Assembly: GCA_025937075.1 (NCBI GenBank)
Contig: JAICSD010000304.1
Coordinates: forward strand, 1 to 5,682
Length of the DNA: 5,682 nucleotides
Origin: Vicinamibacteria bacterium
Lineage (GTDB): Bacteria; Acidobacteriota; Vicinamibacteria; Vicinamibacterales; 2-12-FULL-66-21
Direction: 5' to 3'
The notes beneath the pieces were generated by a model, which was not told where the DNA came from, did not search any database, and saw only the letters and a list, made by a program, of their open reading frames with translations. Below are positions 1 through 5,551 of the stretch, one piece after another. Position 1 is the first letter of the stretch, and each line of letters opens with the position of its first letter. The position numbers were made by a program, and so were the translations under genes.

Positions 1-357
1 CTCGACGATCAGTCGCTCGCGGATCTCATTGGCGCTGCAGATTGCGTCTTACTGCCGTATCTCGAGATCTTTGCCAGTTCCGCGCTCTCATTGACCCTCG
101 CACTCGGTCGCGCCGTGGTCGCGTCGGACCTCCCCTATTTTCGCGAGGTGCTGTCCCTCGAACCCGACGCCGGCGTTCTGGCGAGGCCCGGAGATCCAGA
201 AGCACTTGCACGCGCAGTACACGAGTTCTTCGCGAAGCCAATCGAGGTTCGGCACGAGGCAGCTCGAAAGCTCGGTGGCCGCCTCACGTGGGAGAAGCTC
301 ATCCCGCCCATTGGAGAGTGGTTTCTGAAGAACACCGGCCACTCAGTTGCGCGCTGA
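1..357 (+). CDS. GT4-type glycosyltransferase, C-terminal 118 residues (5' end outside window)
   Basis: The frame is open from the first base to a TGA at 355-357, so only the C-terminal part is present. Residues 13-53 of the fragment read as the nucleotide-sugar-binding half of a GT-B fold glycosyltransferase of family 1/4. ADCVLLPY is followed by a short Ser-containing loop (EIFASSALS), a small helix ending in LGRAVVASD, and LPYFREV. In this family that block contacts the donor nucleotide-sugar. It is followed by G-V-L-A-R-P-G-D-P-E-A-L, the usual 'dG.lv.pgdpeaLa' segment, and a closing helix. Family members transfer sugars onto lipid carriers, exopolysaccharide or other glycans in the cytoplasm. 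The acceptor and donor cannot be told from this piece. The gene converges on the PEGA-domain gene with 63 bp between stops. The family call is firm; substrate is unknown. Confidence 0.85.
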   Translation, partial: LDDQSLADLIGAADCVLLPYLEIFASSALSLTLALGRAVVASDLPYFREVLSLEPDAGVLARPGDPEALARAVHEFFAKPIEVRHEAARKLGGRLTWEKLIPPIGEWFLKNTGHSVAR

Positions 358-420
358 ACCATCGTTCACGCGCGCAGAGCCGTTTCGGCGTGTTCGAGCG
401 GGTCGGACAGGAGGACCGGC
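358..420. other. Convergent intergenic gap, no clear terminator
   Basis: These 63 bases separate the stops of the glycosyltransferase and the PEGA gene. The only fold seen is a 4-bp stem GCCG-ttt-CGGC at 379-389, with no following T-run on either strand. I do not call a terminator here. Confidence 0.4.
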
Positions 421-1152
421 TTACCGGCGCTGAGCGATGAGCGGCACGGTGCGGGTCGCCTGGCCGGAGCTTCCGGCCGGTGTGAGGCTGACGTTCCACA
501 CGATCGTTCGGCCGCGCGGAACGTCAATCGTGCGCACGTACGATCCGTAACCTTCCTTGCGGACCTCCACCTGGTGAGCGCCTTCCGTCAGCTCGATTGC
601 GAAGCGATTCTCGCCGGGCGCAACGTCCCACGCGTGGCCATCGATCAAGATCGTCGCGTCGGACGGCATCACGCGCAGCGACAAGGTGCCGAAGCCCGAG
701 TTGTCGTTCGGCTGAGAGGCTGGTGGTGCCGGGTACGCCGGAGGCGCCGCGCTTCGGTTGTCATAGCTCGGAGCGGGATACGGGTACGCGTTGTAGGGAT
801 ACGCATACGGATACGGGTACGTGTACGGCGCGTAAGCGCCCCACCCGAATCCGACACCGAAGCTGAAGTACCACGGCGCGTAGTAGTGGTAGGGATACGA
901 GTAATACGGATAGTACGGCCTGTAATAGTACGGCCTGTAATAGTACGGCCGATAGTAGTACGGCCGATAGTAGTACGGCCGGTTGTAGTACGGCCTTGCG
1001 TACACCGGCGCGTGCCCCCTCGGGACCGCCACGCCGACGCGCGGCGCACCTCCCGCAGGCGGACGCCGCTGCGCGAAGACATCCGACGGCTGCGCCAATC
1101 CACCCAGCGCGACAAATCCCAGTAGTGCCGTGAGGCGGAATGTTCGGGTCAT
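421..1152 (-). CDS. Exported Tyr/Pro-rich protein with C-terminal PEGA domain
   Basis: A 243-residue protein starting at the ATG at 1152-1150, with a good GGAGG site 5 nt upstream. Residues 1-27 form a Sec-type signal peptide: MTRTFRLT, then a hydrophobic stretch, then DVFA with probable cleavage before Gln28. There is no lipobox Cys. Residues 50-145 are low complexity, dominated by Tyr and Pro. They include RPYYY-type repeats at about 53-81, then YP/PY-rich sequence with a Gly-Phe-rich patch (FGVGFGWGAY). Residues 155-224 match a PEGA domain: G-T-L-S-L-R-V-x-P-S-D-A opening, I-L-I-D-G, G-x-H-x-V-E-V-R-K-E-G-Y, and a closing V-x-V-x-L-T-P-like strand. PEGA domains are beta-rich surface or periplasmic modules thought to bind carbohydrate or protein. 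The protein is therefore probably periplasmic or on the cell surface. The role of the Tyr-rich linker is unknown. It is transcribed divergently from the PadR-PspC pair. Confidence 0.9.
   Translation of the reverse strand: MTRTFRLTALLGFVALGGLAQPSDVFAQRRPPAGGAPRVGVAVPRGHAPVYARPYYNRPYYYRPYYYRPYYYRPYYYRPYYPYYSYPYHYYAPWYFSFGVGFGWGAYAPYTYPYPYAYPYNAYPYPAPSYDNRSAAPPAYPAPPASQPNDNSGFGTLSLRVMPSDATILIDGHAWDVAPGENRFAIELTEGAHQVEVRKEGYGSYVRTIDVPRGRTIVWNVSLTPAGSSGQATRTVPLIAQRR
911..1000 (-). repeat. Six tandem 15-bp units encoding Arg-Pro-Tyr-Tyr-Tyr/Asn
   Basis: On the + strand six 15-base units each begin with tagtacggcc, at 911, 926, 941, 956, 971 and 986. Units 1 and 2 are identical, units 3 and 4 are identical, and units 5 and 6 differ only in the last five bases. 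The period is five codons, so unit gain or loss keeps the frame of the PEGA protein. Units 1-2 use AGG for Arg while units 3-5 use CGG. This suggests pairwise duplication of neighbouring units rather than selection codon by codon. Confidence 0.95.
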
Positions 1153-1157
1153 GGAGA

Positions 1158-1162
1158 CCTCC
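1158..1162 (-). promoter_or_regulatory. Ribosome binding site of the PEGA gene
   Basis: CCTCC on the + strand reads GGAGG on the coding strand, with 5 nt to the ATG at 1152-1150. It supports this start, which also places a signal peptide at the N-terminus. Confidence 0.75.
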
Positions 1163-1182
1163 GCAGGCAGCCGCTCGATTTC

Positions 1183-1188
1183 ACTATA
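1183..1188 (-). promoter_or_regulatory. Possible -10 element of the PEGA gene
   Basis: The coding strand reads TATAGT (+ strand ACTATA) 30 bases upstream of the start codon, an A/T-rich island in GC-rich surroundings. No convincing -35 hexamer is visible 16-18 nt further upstream, so an activator or alternative sigma factor may be involved. This is a weak call. Confidence 0.35.
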
Positions 1189-1240
1189 CGCCTGACTCGG
1201 ACCTTCTGACGCCCGATCGCGTCGCTGCTCGACCTGGCGC

Positions 1241-1270
1241 TTGACTTGCCGGCCCTCGACCAGCTACCTT
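1241..1270 (+). promoter_or_regulatory. Candidate sigma70-type promoter of the padR-pspC operon
   Basis: TTGACT at 1241-1246 matches five of six bases of the -35 consensus. TACCTT at 1265-1270 follows after 18 bases as a weak -10. The predicted start would fall just before the PadR start codon, giving a short leader. The -10 lies inside the left arm of the inverted repeat at 1260-1289, so a protein bound there would block polymerase. Confidence 0.5.
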
Positions 1271-1289
1271 TTTTAGACAAGGTAGCTGG
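1260..1289. promoter_or_regulatory. Perfect 11-bp inverted repeat, likely PadR operator
   Basis: The left arm CCAGCTACCTT (1260-1270) and right arm AAGGTAGCTGG (1279-1289) are exact reverse complements around the 8-base AT-rich spacer ttttagac. It ends 7 bases before the PadR ATG and covers the candidate -10. PadR proteins are dimeric winged-helix repressors that bind dyad-symmetric sites, commonly in their own promoters. The position and symmetry fit autorepression. It could also form an mRNA hairpin, but the lack of a following T-run and its place before the gene argue against a terminator. Confidence 0.7.
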
Positions 1290-1296
1290 ACGCGCT

Positions 1297-1620
1297 ATGG
1301 GCCTCTCCGACAAGTTCGCGGCGATTCGCAAGGGCCTCCTCGAGTTCCTGATTCTGAAGATCGTCGCCGCGGACAAAGTGTACGTCGCGGAAATCCTGCG
1401 GCGCCTCAGCGAAACGGAATTCGCGACGCAGGAAGGGACCCTCTACCCGCTCCTCAGCAAGATGCGCCGGGACGGCCTCGTCGATTACGAGTGGCACGAG
1501 TCCGACGCCGGCCCCCCACGCAAGTACTACGAGCTCACGGCAAAGGGGAAATCGCAGCTCGCGGAGCTGAACGACTACTGGAAGCAGTTGAATGCGACCA
1601 TCGCGCAGGTAGGACGATAG
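1297..1620 (+). CDS. PadR-family transcriptional regulator
   Basis: A 107-residue protein of the short PadR type (subfamily 2 length). A winged helix-turn-helix fills it. Residues 10-22 (IRKGLLEFLILKI) form helix 1, 27-40 (DKVYVAEILRRLSE) helix 2, and EGTLYPLLSKMRRDGLV at 46-62 is the recognition helix with the family's typical G-T-L-Y-P-L-L pattern. The wing is at 72-84 (GPPRKYYELTAKG, canonical 'g.prkyY.lT..G'). The C-terminal helix 86-105 would form the dimer. The ATG at 1297 is chosen because it follows the operator and begins the conserved domain. A TTG at 1246 would place promoter and operator inside the gene. The Shine-Dalgarno site is poor. Its stop is 2 bases before the PspC gene, so the two are co-transcribed. 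It probably represses its own operon by binding the palindrome; the inducing ligand is unknown. Confidence 0.92.
   Translation: MGLSDKFAAIRKGLLEFLILKIVAADKVYVAEILRRLSETEFATQEGTLYPLLSKMRRDGLVDYEWHESDAGPPRKYYELTAKGKSQLAELNDYWKQLNATIAQVGR
1611..1614 (+). promoter_or_regulatory. Ribosome binding site of the PspC-domain gene
   Basis: AGGA, within a wider AGGTAGGA at 1607-1614, lies 8 nt before the ATG at 1623 and inside the end of the PadR gene. It decides the start at 1623 over longer in-frame options reaching back to 1491. Confidence 0.65.
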
Positions 1621-1622
1621 CC

Positions 1623-2720
1623 ATGCAGAAAGTCATCAGCATCAACCTGAATGGCAACGCGTATCAACTGGACGAGAGCGGCTGCGACGCGCTCCGCGAG
1701 TACCTCGCCGGCGCCGAGCGCGAGCTCGCGGGCAACCCGGACCGTGCGGAAATCATGGTGGATCTCGAACAGGCGATTGCGGACAAGTGCCAGAAGTTTC
1801 TCAGCCCGCACAAGTCCGTGGTCAGTTCCAGCGAGGTCGCGCAGATCGTTCGGGAGATGGGCCCGATCGAAGCGGACCCGGAAGACGGAGCTCGATCAGG
1901 AAAGGATCCGGCTGGCGGCCGCAAGAGGTCAGATCGCGATCAGAGCGCATCGAAGCGACTGTACCGCAATCCCGACGGCGCGATGATCGCGGGCGTCTGC
2001 ACGGGACTCGCGGCCTACTTCCGGATCGACGTCGCCTTGATGCGCGTCGCGTTCGTCGTCGCCGCACTCCTGACCAAAGGCGCGGCTATCGTGGTCTACG
2101 TCATCGGCATGTTCATCATCCCTGAGGCGCACACTGCAGAAGAGCGCGCGGCGGCCGGCGGGGCGCCGTTCAACGCGAAGGAAGTGATCGATCGCGCGAA
2201 GAAGCAGTACGCAGAAGGCACGCGGCATTTCCGGCGGCAGTGGCGTCAGCAGCAGCGCCAGTGGCGGCGCTTCGGATACTGGACACCCGGTGCGTCATTC
2301 GCGTACGCCCAGCCTCCGTGGATGGCGCCGCTCGTGTCCGTGTTCACGCTCGTCCATGTCGCGCTGTTCCTCACGATGGCGGCGATGTTGATCTCGCTGG
2401 TGAACACGGGCGGCGTGCTGAACTGGCAGCTGCCGCCGGACGTACCCGTGTGGGCCGGCGCGCTCATCCTGCTCGTCGCATACCAGATTGTCGTATCGCC
2501 GCTGCGCGCGGCACAGCACTGGTCGTGGCAATGGCGCGCTGACGCACGGGCCGCGCCGTACGCGTTCTGGAATGCCGTCGTCTGGCTGATCGGAATGGCG
2601 TTCGTCGTGTGGATTGCGTCGAACCACATCCCGGAGATTCGGCAGTTCCTTCAGAACGTGCCGCCCCTCGTACGCCAGTTCGTCGACGCGGTGCGGGATC
2701 TGATCGCGCGATCGAAGTGA
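1623..2720 (+). CDS. PspC-domain multi-span membrane protein
   Basis: A 365-residue protein. Residues 1-85 are a soluble N-terminal domain (M-Q-K-V-I-S-I-N-L-N-G-N, then a D-E-S-G-C-D-A-L-R-E-Y-L helix, an acidic 'IMVDLEQAIADK' helix and a closing VVSSSEVAQIVREMG). This resembles the domain preceding PspC in many Bacteroidota proteins. A charged linker (86-110) leads to the PspC domain at 111-168: K-R-L-Y-R-N-P-D-G-A, then G-V-C-T-G-L-A-A-Y-F, and a paired hydrophobic hairpin ending in MFIIPE. After an Arg/Gln-rich basic segment (about 195-216) come three likely transmembrane helices, about 236-260, 275-292 and 313-331. An amphipathic tail (335-363) follows. PspC is a membrane partner in the phage-shock response to envelope damage. 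Here no pspA or pspB is nearby, and regulation is probably by the adjacent PadR. The exact role is unknown. Confidence 0.88.
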   Translation: MQKVISINLNGNAYQLDESGCDALREYLAGAERELAGNPDRAEIMVDLEQAIADKCQKFLSPHKSVVSSSEVAQIVREMGPIEADPEDGARSGKDPAGGRKRSDRDQSASKRLYRNPDGAMIAGVCTGLAAYFRIDVALMRVAFVVAALLTKGAAIVVYVIGMFIIPEAHTAEERAAAGGAPFNAKEVIDRAKKQYAEGTRHFRRQWRQQQRQWRRFGYWTPGASFAYAQPPWMAPLVSVFTLVHVALFLTMAAMLISLVNTGGVLNWQLPPDVPVWAGALILLVAYQIVVSPLRAAQHWSWQWRADARAAPYAFWNAVVWLIGMAFVVWIASNHIPEIRQFLQNVPPLVRQFVDAVRDLIARSK

Positions 2721-2727
2721 CCCGATG

Positions 2728-3300
2728 TCATTCGTCGAGCGCGCTGCGGAGCGCACCCAGCTGCTGGCGGATGCTCCCGAAAGCCGGAGACGAATCCGGC
2801 GCCAGGGCAGGATCGTCGGCGAGCCGGATCAGCGCCGCGATCGTCTTGCGCAGCGCCTGCAGGCGGTTCAGCGTCCGCTCGTGTTCCAGTGCGCGTTCTC
2901 GAGCGGTCTGGAGAATCTGATGCCGCTCGCTGTACGATGCGTCCGGCTGAATCAGCAGGTAGCGGCGGCCGCGGATCTCGAGCGCCGTGGCGATCACGGG
3001 AACCTCTCGTCCCGCTGAATCGGCAACCACGAACGGTTCGCTGTCCTTCCGGCCGTCCACGCCTCCCGACCACAGTCCCTCTGCATCCTTCAGAAATGCG
3101 TCGAGCACCGGGAACGCCTGCTCGAGGGCGACGGGACTGCCGCCGCCGGCATCGTGAAAGGCCGCGAAGAACCACTGCGGGACGTGTGAGAACTCAACCC
3201 TCCGGAATCCACCCGAGGGCAGCGACTCGAGCAGGATCAGATCGAGCGCGGTCGTGAGATCGTTCAGGATCGAGTCCGATGCGTACTGGTCCTGCAACAT
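2728..3300 (-). CDS. PAS-like sensor domain with C-terminal signalling coiled coil, GTPase partner candidate
   Basis: A 190-residue soluble protein. Its ATG (3300-3298) shares one base with the TGA of the GTPase gene (TGATG), so it is translationally coupled; the frame reads further upstream, but that part lies inside the GTPase gene. Residues 11-50 (N-D-L-T-T-A-L-D-L-I-L-L-E, then F-x-H-V-P-Q-W-F) and 59-120 (LEQAFPVLDAFLKDAEGLW, then a beta hairpin F-V-V-A-D-S-A-G-R-E-V and I-R-G-R-R-Y-L-L-I-Q-P) read like the PAS-type domain found ahead of some cyanobacterial histidine kinases. Residues 123-162 (helix rich in Leu, Arg and Glu, from YSERHQILQTARERALEHE) form a coiled coil like those that pass signals to output domains. 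No kinase, cyclase or DNA-binding domain follows, only about 28 further residues. The PAS call rests on pattern recall and is moderate. Association with the GTPase is inferred from gene order. Confidence 0.75.
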   Translation of the reverse strand: MLQDQYASDSILNDLTTALDLILLESLPSGGFRRVEFSHVPQWFFAAFHDAGGGSPVALEQAFPVLDAFLKDAEGLWSGGVDGRKDSEPFVVADSAGREVPVIATALEIRGRRYLLIQPDASYSERHQILQTARERALEHERTLNRLQALRKTIAALIRLADDPALAPDSSPAFGSIRQQLGALRSALDE

Positions 3301-3797
3301 CAGACGACTGCCATGTCGCGCGCCAGCCGGAGAAACGCGTCCTCGACGCCCACGCCCGTCTTCGCGCTCGTCCGGATGATGGGCCAGCCCAGCTCCGCGA
3401 TCCGTATGAGGGCCCGCTCGTCCACCTGCCACTCCGATTCGAGGTCCGATTTGTTGAGCAGGAACACGAACGGCACGCTGCCCAAAACCCCGTTGGCGGT
3501 CTTCTGCAGTGCGCGCGCGATCTCGATGGTCTGCTGCCGTGTTCCGTCGGCGACGAGCAGATATCCGGACGCGCCCCTCAAATACGACGTCCGCACGGAC
3601 TGAAAGTCATCGTGACCGTATAGATCCCAGAGCATCAGGGTGACGTCGCTTCCGTCCACCGCGATGACCTTCTTGTCCACCTTTACGCCAACCGTCGTCA
3701 GATACCGATCGGCGAAGACGCTGCGCACGAACCGCGAGACGAGGCTTGTCTTGCCGACCGCGAACGCGCCGAGCATGCAGATCTTCTTCTGCATCAT
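3300..3797 (-). CDS. Ras/Rab-like small GTPase
   Basis: A 165-residue single-domain GTPase with all five G boxes. G1 is G10-AFAV-GKTS18. The G2 Thr is at 34/35 (YLTTVG). G3 is WDLYGHDDF with Asp58 and Gly61, G4 is NKSD at 115-118, and G5 is TSAKTG at 143-148. It binds GTP/GDP in the cytoplasm and should act as a switch. At the position of Ras Gln61 it has His62. There is no C-terminal Cys or lipidation motif (it ends DMAVV), so membrane recruitment would need a partner. Its ATG (3797-3795) overlaps the TGA of the OmpA-family gene by 4 nt (ATGA). A second ATG directly after it at 3794 is equally possible. It has no strong Shine-Dalgarno site, consistent with coupling. By neighbourhood its likely partners are the OmpA-family protein upstream and the PAS-like protein downstream. 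It is not MglA by its Trp-Asp-Leu G3 box. Confidence 0.93.
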   Translation of the reverse strand: MMQKKICMLGAFAVGKTSLVSRFVRSVFADRYLTTVGVKVDKKVIAVDGSDVTLMLWDLYGHDDFQSVRTSYLRGASGYLLVADGTRQQTIEIARALQKTANGVLGSVPFVFLLNKSDLESEWQVDERALIRIAELGWPIIRTSAKTGVGVEDAFLRLARDMAVV

Positions 3798-5551
3798 CGG
3801 GCCTGGCCACTGCCGTCCGCCGCGGTGCCCACGCGAAACGACACGCGGCGGTTCTGCTGTTTTTCGCCCTCCGTCGTGCCGGCGGCCGCCGGCTCGCTGC
3901 TGCCGAGGCCAGTCGCGCGCAGCTCCAGGGAGCGAAGGTCACGGGCTGCCAGGAGGCTCCGCACGTACTCCGCCCGGCGTACGCTGAGCGGGTTGTTCGA
4001 CTCGATCGGACCGTCGGCGTCAGCGTGCCCGCGAATCTCCACCTGCAGACGGCGGCCTTCCATGTGCGCGAGCGCATCGAGCATCCGCGCGTCTTCGAGC
4101 GCGGCGGCGATGGCGCGCTCGCCCTCCGGAATGATCCTCGTCGAGCCCCGTTCGAAGAGGATCGAGGTCGACTCGAGCGCCCGGACGATCGCGAGCGAAC
4201 GGTCGGCGATCAGCCCCGCAGCATCGTACCGGGTGATCCCTGCGAGAGCAGGCGCAACGCGTACGCTCTCGACGATCCAGTCGGCGGTTGCGCTCCCGGT
4301 GGCGGTGAGGACACCGCCGTCGTAGTGCAGCGAGACGTCACTCGACGGCCTCAGAAACTGGCGGGCGCGCGCGAGCACGAGCGACGGATCGAGCGCCTGG
4401 TACAGCTGCCAGCTTCCCGTGACGTTCTCCGGAGACAAGCGATGGGCAGGCAACAGCGACGCCGGATCCCGTGCGAGCGGATCGCGGAGCCCGCGGACGA
4501 TATACCGGCCCCCGTCGCGCTCGCCGGAGAGCACGACGATGCCGGGCTCGCGACGAAGGGCGTCGAGGTATCCGTTCCAGCGAGCGCGCCTGTCCAGCGT
4601 CACGTACATCCAGACGCCAAGCGCGAGAAGGGCGAGCGCGGCCAACGCCCACAACGCGCGCCGCGAGCGCGGGGCGGCCTGGTGGTACTGCGACTGAAGG
4701 CAATCTTCGAGGGTGGGCCGGGTGCTTTCGAAGGGGCTCGTATCGCCGTCGAACGCTCGAAGCGCGTCGCCGTGGAACGCGTGCACGCGCTCGATCGCTT
4801 CCTGAAGCGCCGTGCGCAGCTCCCGCGGCGGCGTGCCGCGGATGACGGCCGCCAGGATCGCGTACGGCCCCTGCTCGATCCAGACGGAGAGCTCGCCGAC
4901 CCGCAGCGTGTCGAGCGCGTCTTCATCCGGCACGCGGAAGGAGTCGCGTGAGAAGTCGCGGATCGCGGTCAGCATGCCGGACACCATGTCGGGATCCGGC
5001 ACGGCCTTCGGATCGGACGCGACGTGCTGCAGGAGCAGCCCGGTCCGCCGATCGATCAGCAGCACCTGCTCGACGCGGTACACCAGCGTATTGAGAAGGA
5101 CGATTTCCGCGAACGGCCGTCCCGTCAGCAGCGCGGTCACGCGCCACTTGATCGCACGCCACGAGAGGCTGTACTCGACCGTCCGGTTCAGCGACTCGAG
5201 CATGCCGCTCAGGCTGGCAGCGATTGCTTTGCGGATGGCAGGACCGATCACTGGAAACAGCGCAGCGGCGAGCGGCTGCGGGTTCTTCCGGACAGACGCG
5301 GTGATCGCCTCCTCGATCGTCGAGGCGAGCGCACGCGTCAGGTGCGGGTCGCGCCTTCGCAGCAACACCGCCTCGGGAAGCACGTCGCTGACGTTCTGCG
5401 CCCGACGTCCCGGGTCGTCGAGGCGTGCCTCGAGCGCGCGCAGCTGCCGCTGCTCCGGACCTACGATCAGCGTGCGCAGCTCGGCGAACGCGCCCCGCGC
5501 AGGGCCGGCCTCGGGTCCGTCGTCCGGCGATCGCAGCGCGGCTTCACCCAC
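3794..5551 (-). CDS. Inner-membrane-anchored OmpA-family protein with large cytoplasmic N-terminal half
   Basis: A 585-residue protein if GTG 5551-5549 is used. This start has GAGGA 8 nt upstream and overlaps the preceding stop by 8 nt; an ATG at 5626 would add 25 uncharacteristic residues. Residues 1-295 carry no signal peptide. They include a helical part (LRTLIVGPEQRQL at 25-37, a helix-rich stretch with ALFPVIGPAIRKAI at 97-110 and SLSWRAIKWR at 128-137). Then about 155-267 has predicted order beta-beta-helix-beta-beta-helix (EQVLLIDRRTGLLLQHV and so on), similar to Roadblock/longin folds. One transmembrane helix lies at about 298-317. The periplasmic part 320-445 has two BON-like units (GIVVLSGERDGGRYIVRG; VSLHYDGGVLTATGSA). 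Residues 462-575 are an OmpA C-terminal domain with GHADADG and NNPLSVRRAEYV. Asp511 and Arg526 keep the 15-residue spacing of E. coli OmpA Asp271/Arg286, which contact peptidoglycan diaminopimelate. It probably links cell-wall state to the downstream GTPase. Confidence 0.88.
   Translation of the reverse strand: MGEAALRSPDDGPEAGPARGAFAELRTLIVGPEQRQLRALEARLDDPGRRAQNVSDVLPEAVLLRRRDPHLTRALASTIEEAITASVRKNPQPLAAALFPVIGPAIRKAIAASLSGMLESLNRTVEYSLSWRAIKWRVTALLTGRPFAEIVLLNTLVYRVEQVLLIDRRTGLLLQHVASDPKAVPDPDMVSGMLTAIRDFSRDSFRVPDEDALDTLRVGELSVWIEQGPYAILAAVIRGTPPRELRTALQEAIERVHAFHGDALRAFDGDTSPFESTRPTLEDCLQSQYHQAAPRSRRALWALAALALLALGVWMYVTLDRRARWNGYLDALRREPGIVVLSGERDGGRYIVRGLRDPLARDPASLLPAHRLSPENVTGSWQLYQALDPSLVLARARQFLRPSSDVSLHYDGGVLTATGSATADWIVESVRVAPALAGITRYDAAGLIADRSLAIVRALESTSILFERGSTRIIPEGERAIAAALEDARMLDALAHMEGRRLQVEIRGHADADGPIESNNPLSVRRAEYVRSLLAARDLRSLELRATGLGSSEPAAAGTTEGEKQQNRRVSFRVGTAADGSGQAR

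Noticed and set aside
574..1125. A + strand open frame with Val/Ile/Arg-rich repeats (VIVRP units)
   Set aside because: It is the antisense reading of the Tyr-rich repeats of the PEGA gene, whose coding strand has a signal peptide and PEGA domain.
1228..1261. Direct repeat ctcgacc at 1228 and 1255
   Set aside because: Seven bases only, not symmetric and not matched to the operator arms; likely chance.
1246..1296. TTG at 1246 as PadR start, adding 17 residues
   Set aside because: The extra segment overlaps the -35 region and palindrome and precedes the conserved start of the PadR fold.
1491..1622. Upstream extension of the PspC-domain frame
   Set aside because: It lies within the PadR gene in another frame, is Arg-rich and unlike the conserved N-terminal domain, which begins at the ATG at 1623 with its own ribosome site.
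2702..2713. Perfect 12-bp palindrome GATCGCGCGATC at the end of the PspC-type gene
   Set aside because: It encodes ordinary Ile-Ala-Arg codons, has no loop or T-run, and short GC-rich self-complementary words are expected here by chance.
2741..2754. Small hairpin GCGCT-gcgg-AGCGC as a shared terminator
   Set aside because: The stem is only 5 bp, lies inside the minus-strand coding region, and has no T-run on either side.
3301..3432. Upstream extension of the PAS-like frame
   Set aside because: It reads through the 3' part of the GTPase gene as a Gly/Arg-rich low-quality peptide; the TGATG start at 3300 is better.
3746..4951. A 401-codon open frame on the + strand
   Set aside because: It lies opposite the OmpA-family and GTPase genes, is very rich in Arg/Ala with no recognisable domain, and is explained by high GC on the antisense of a real gene.
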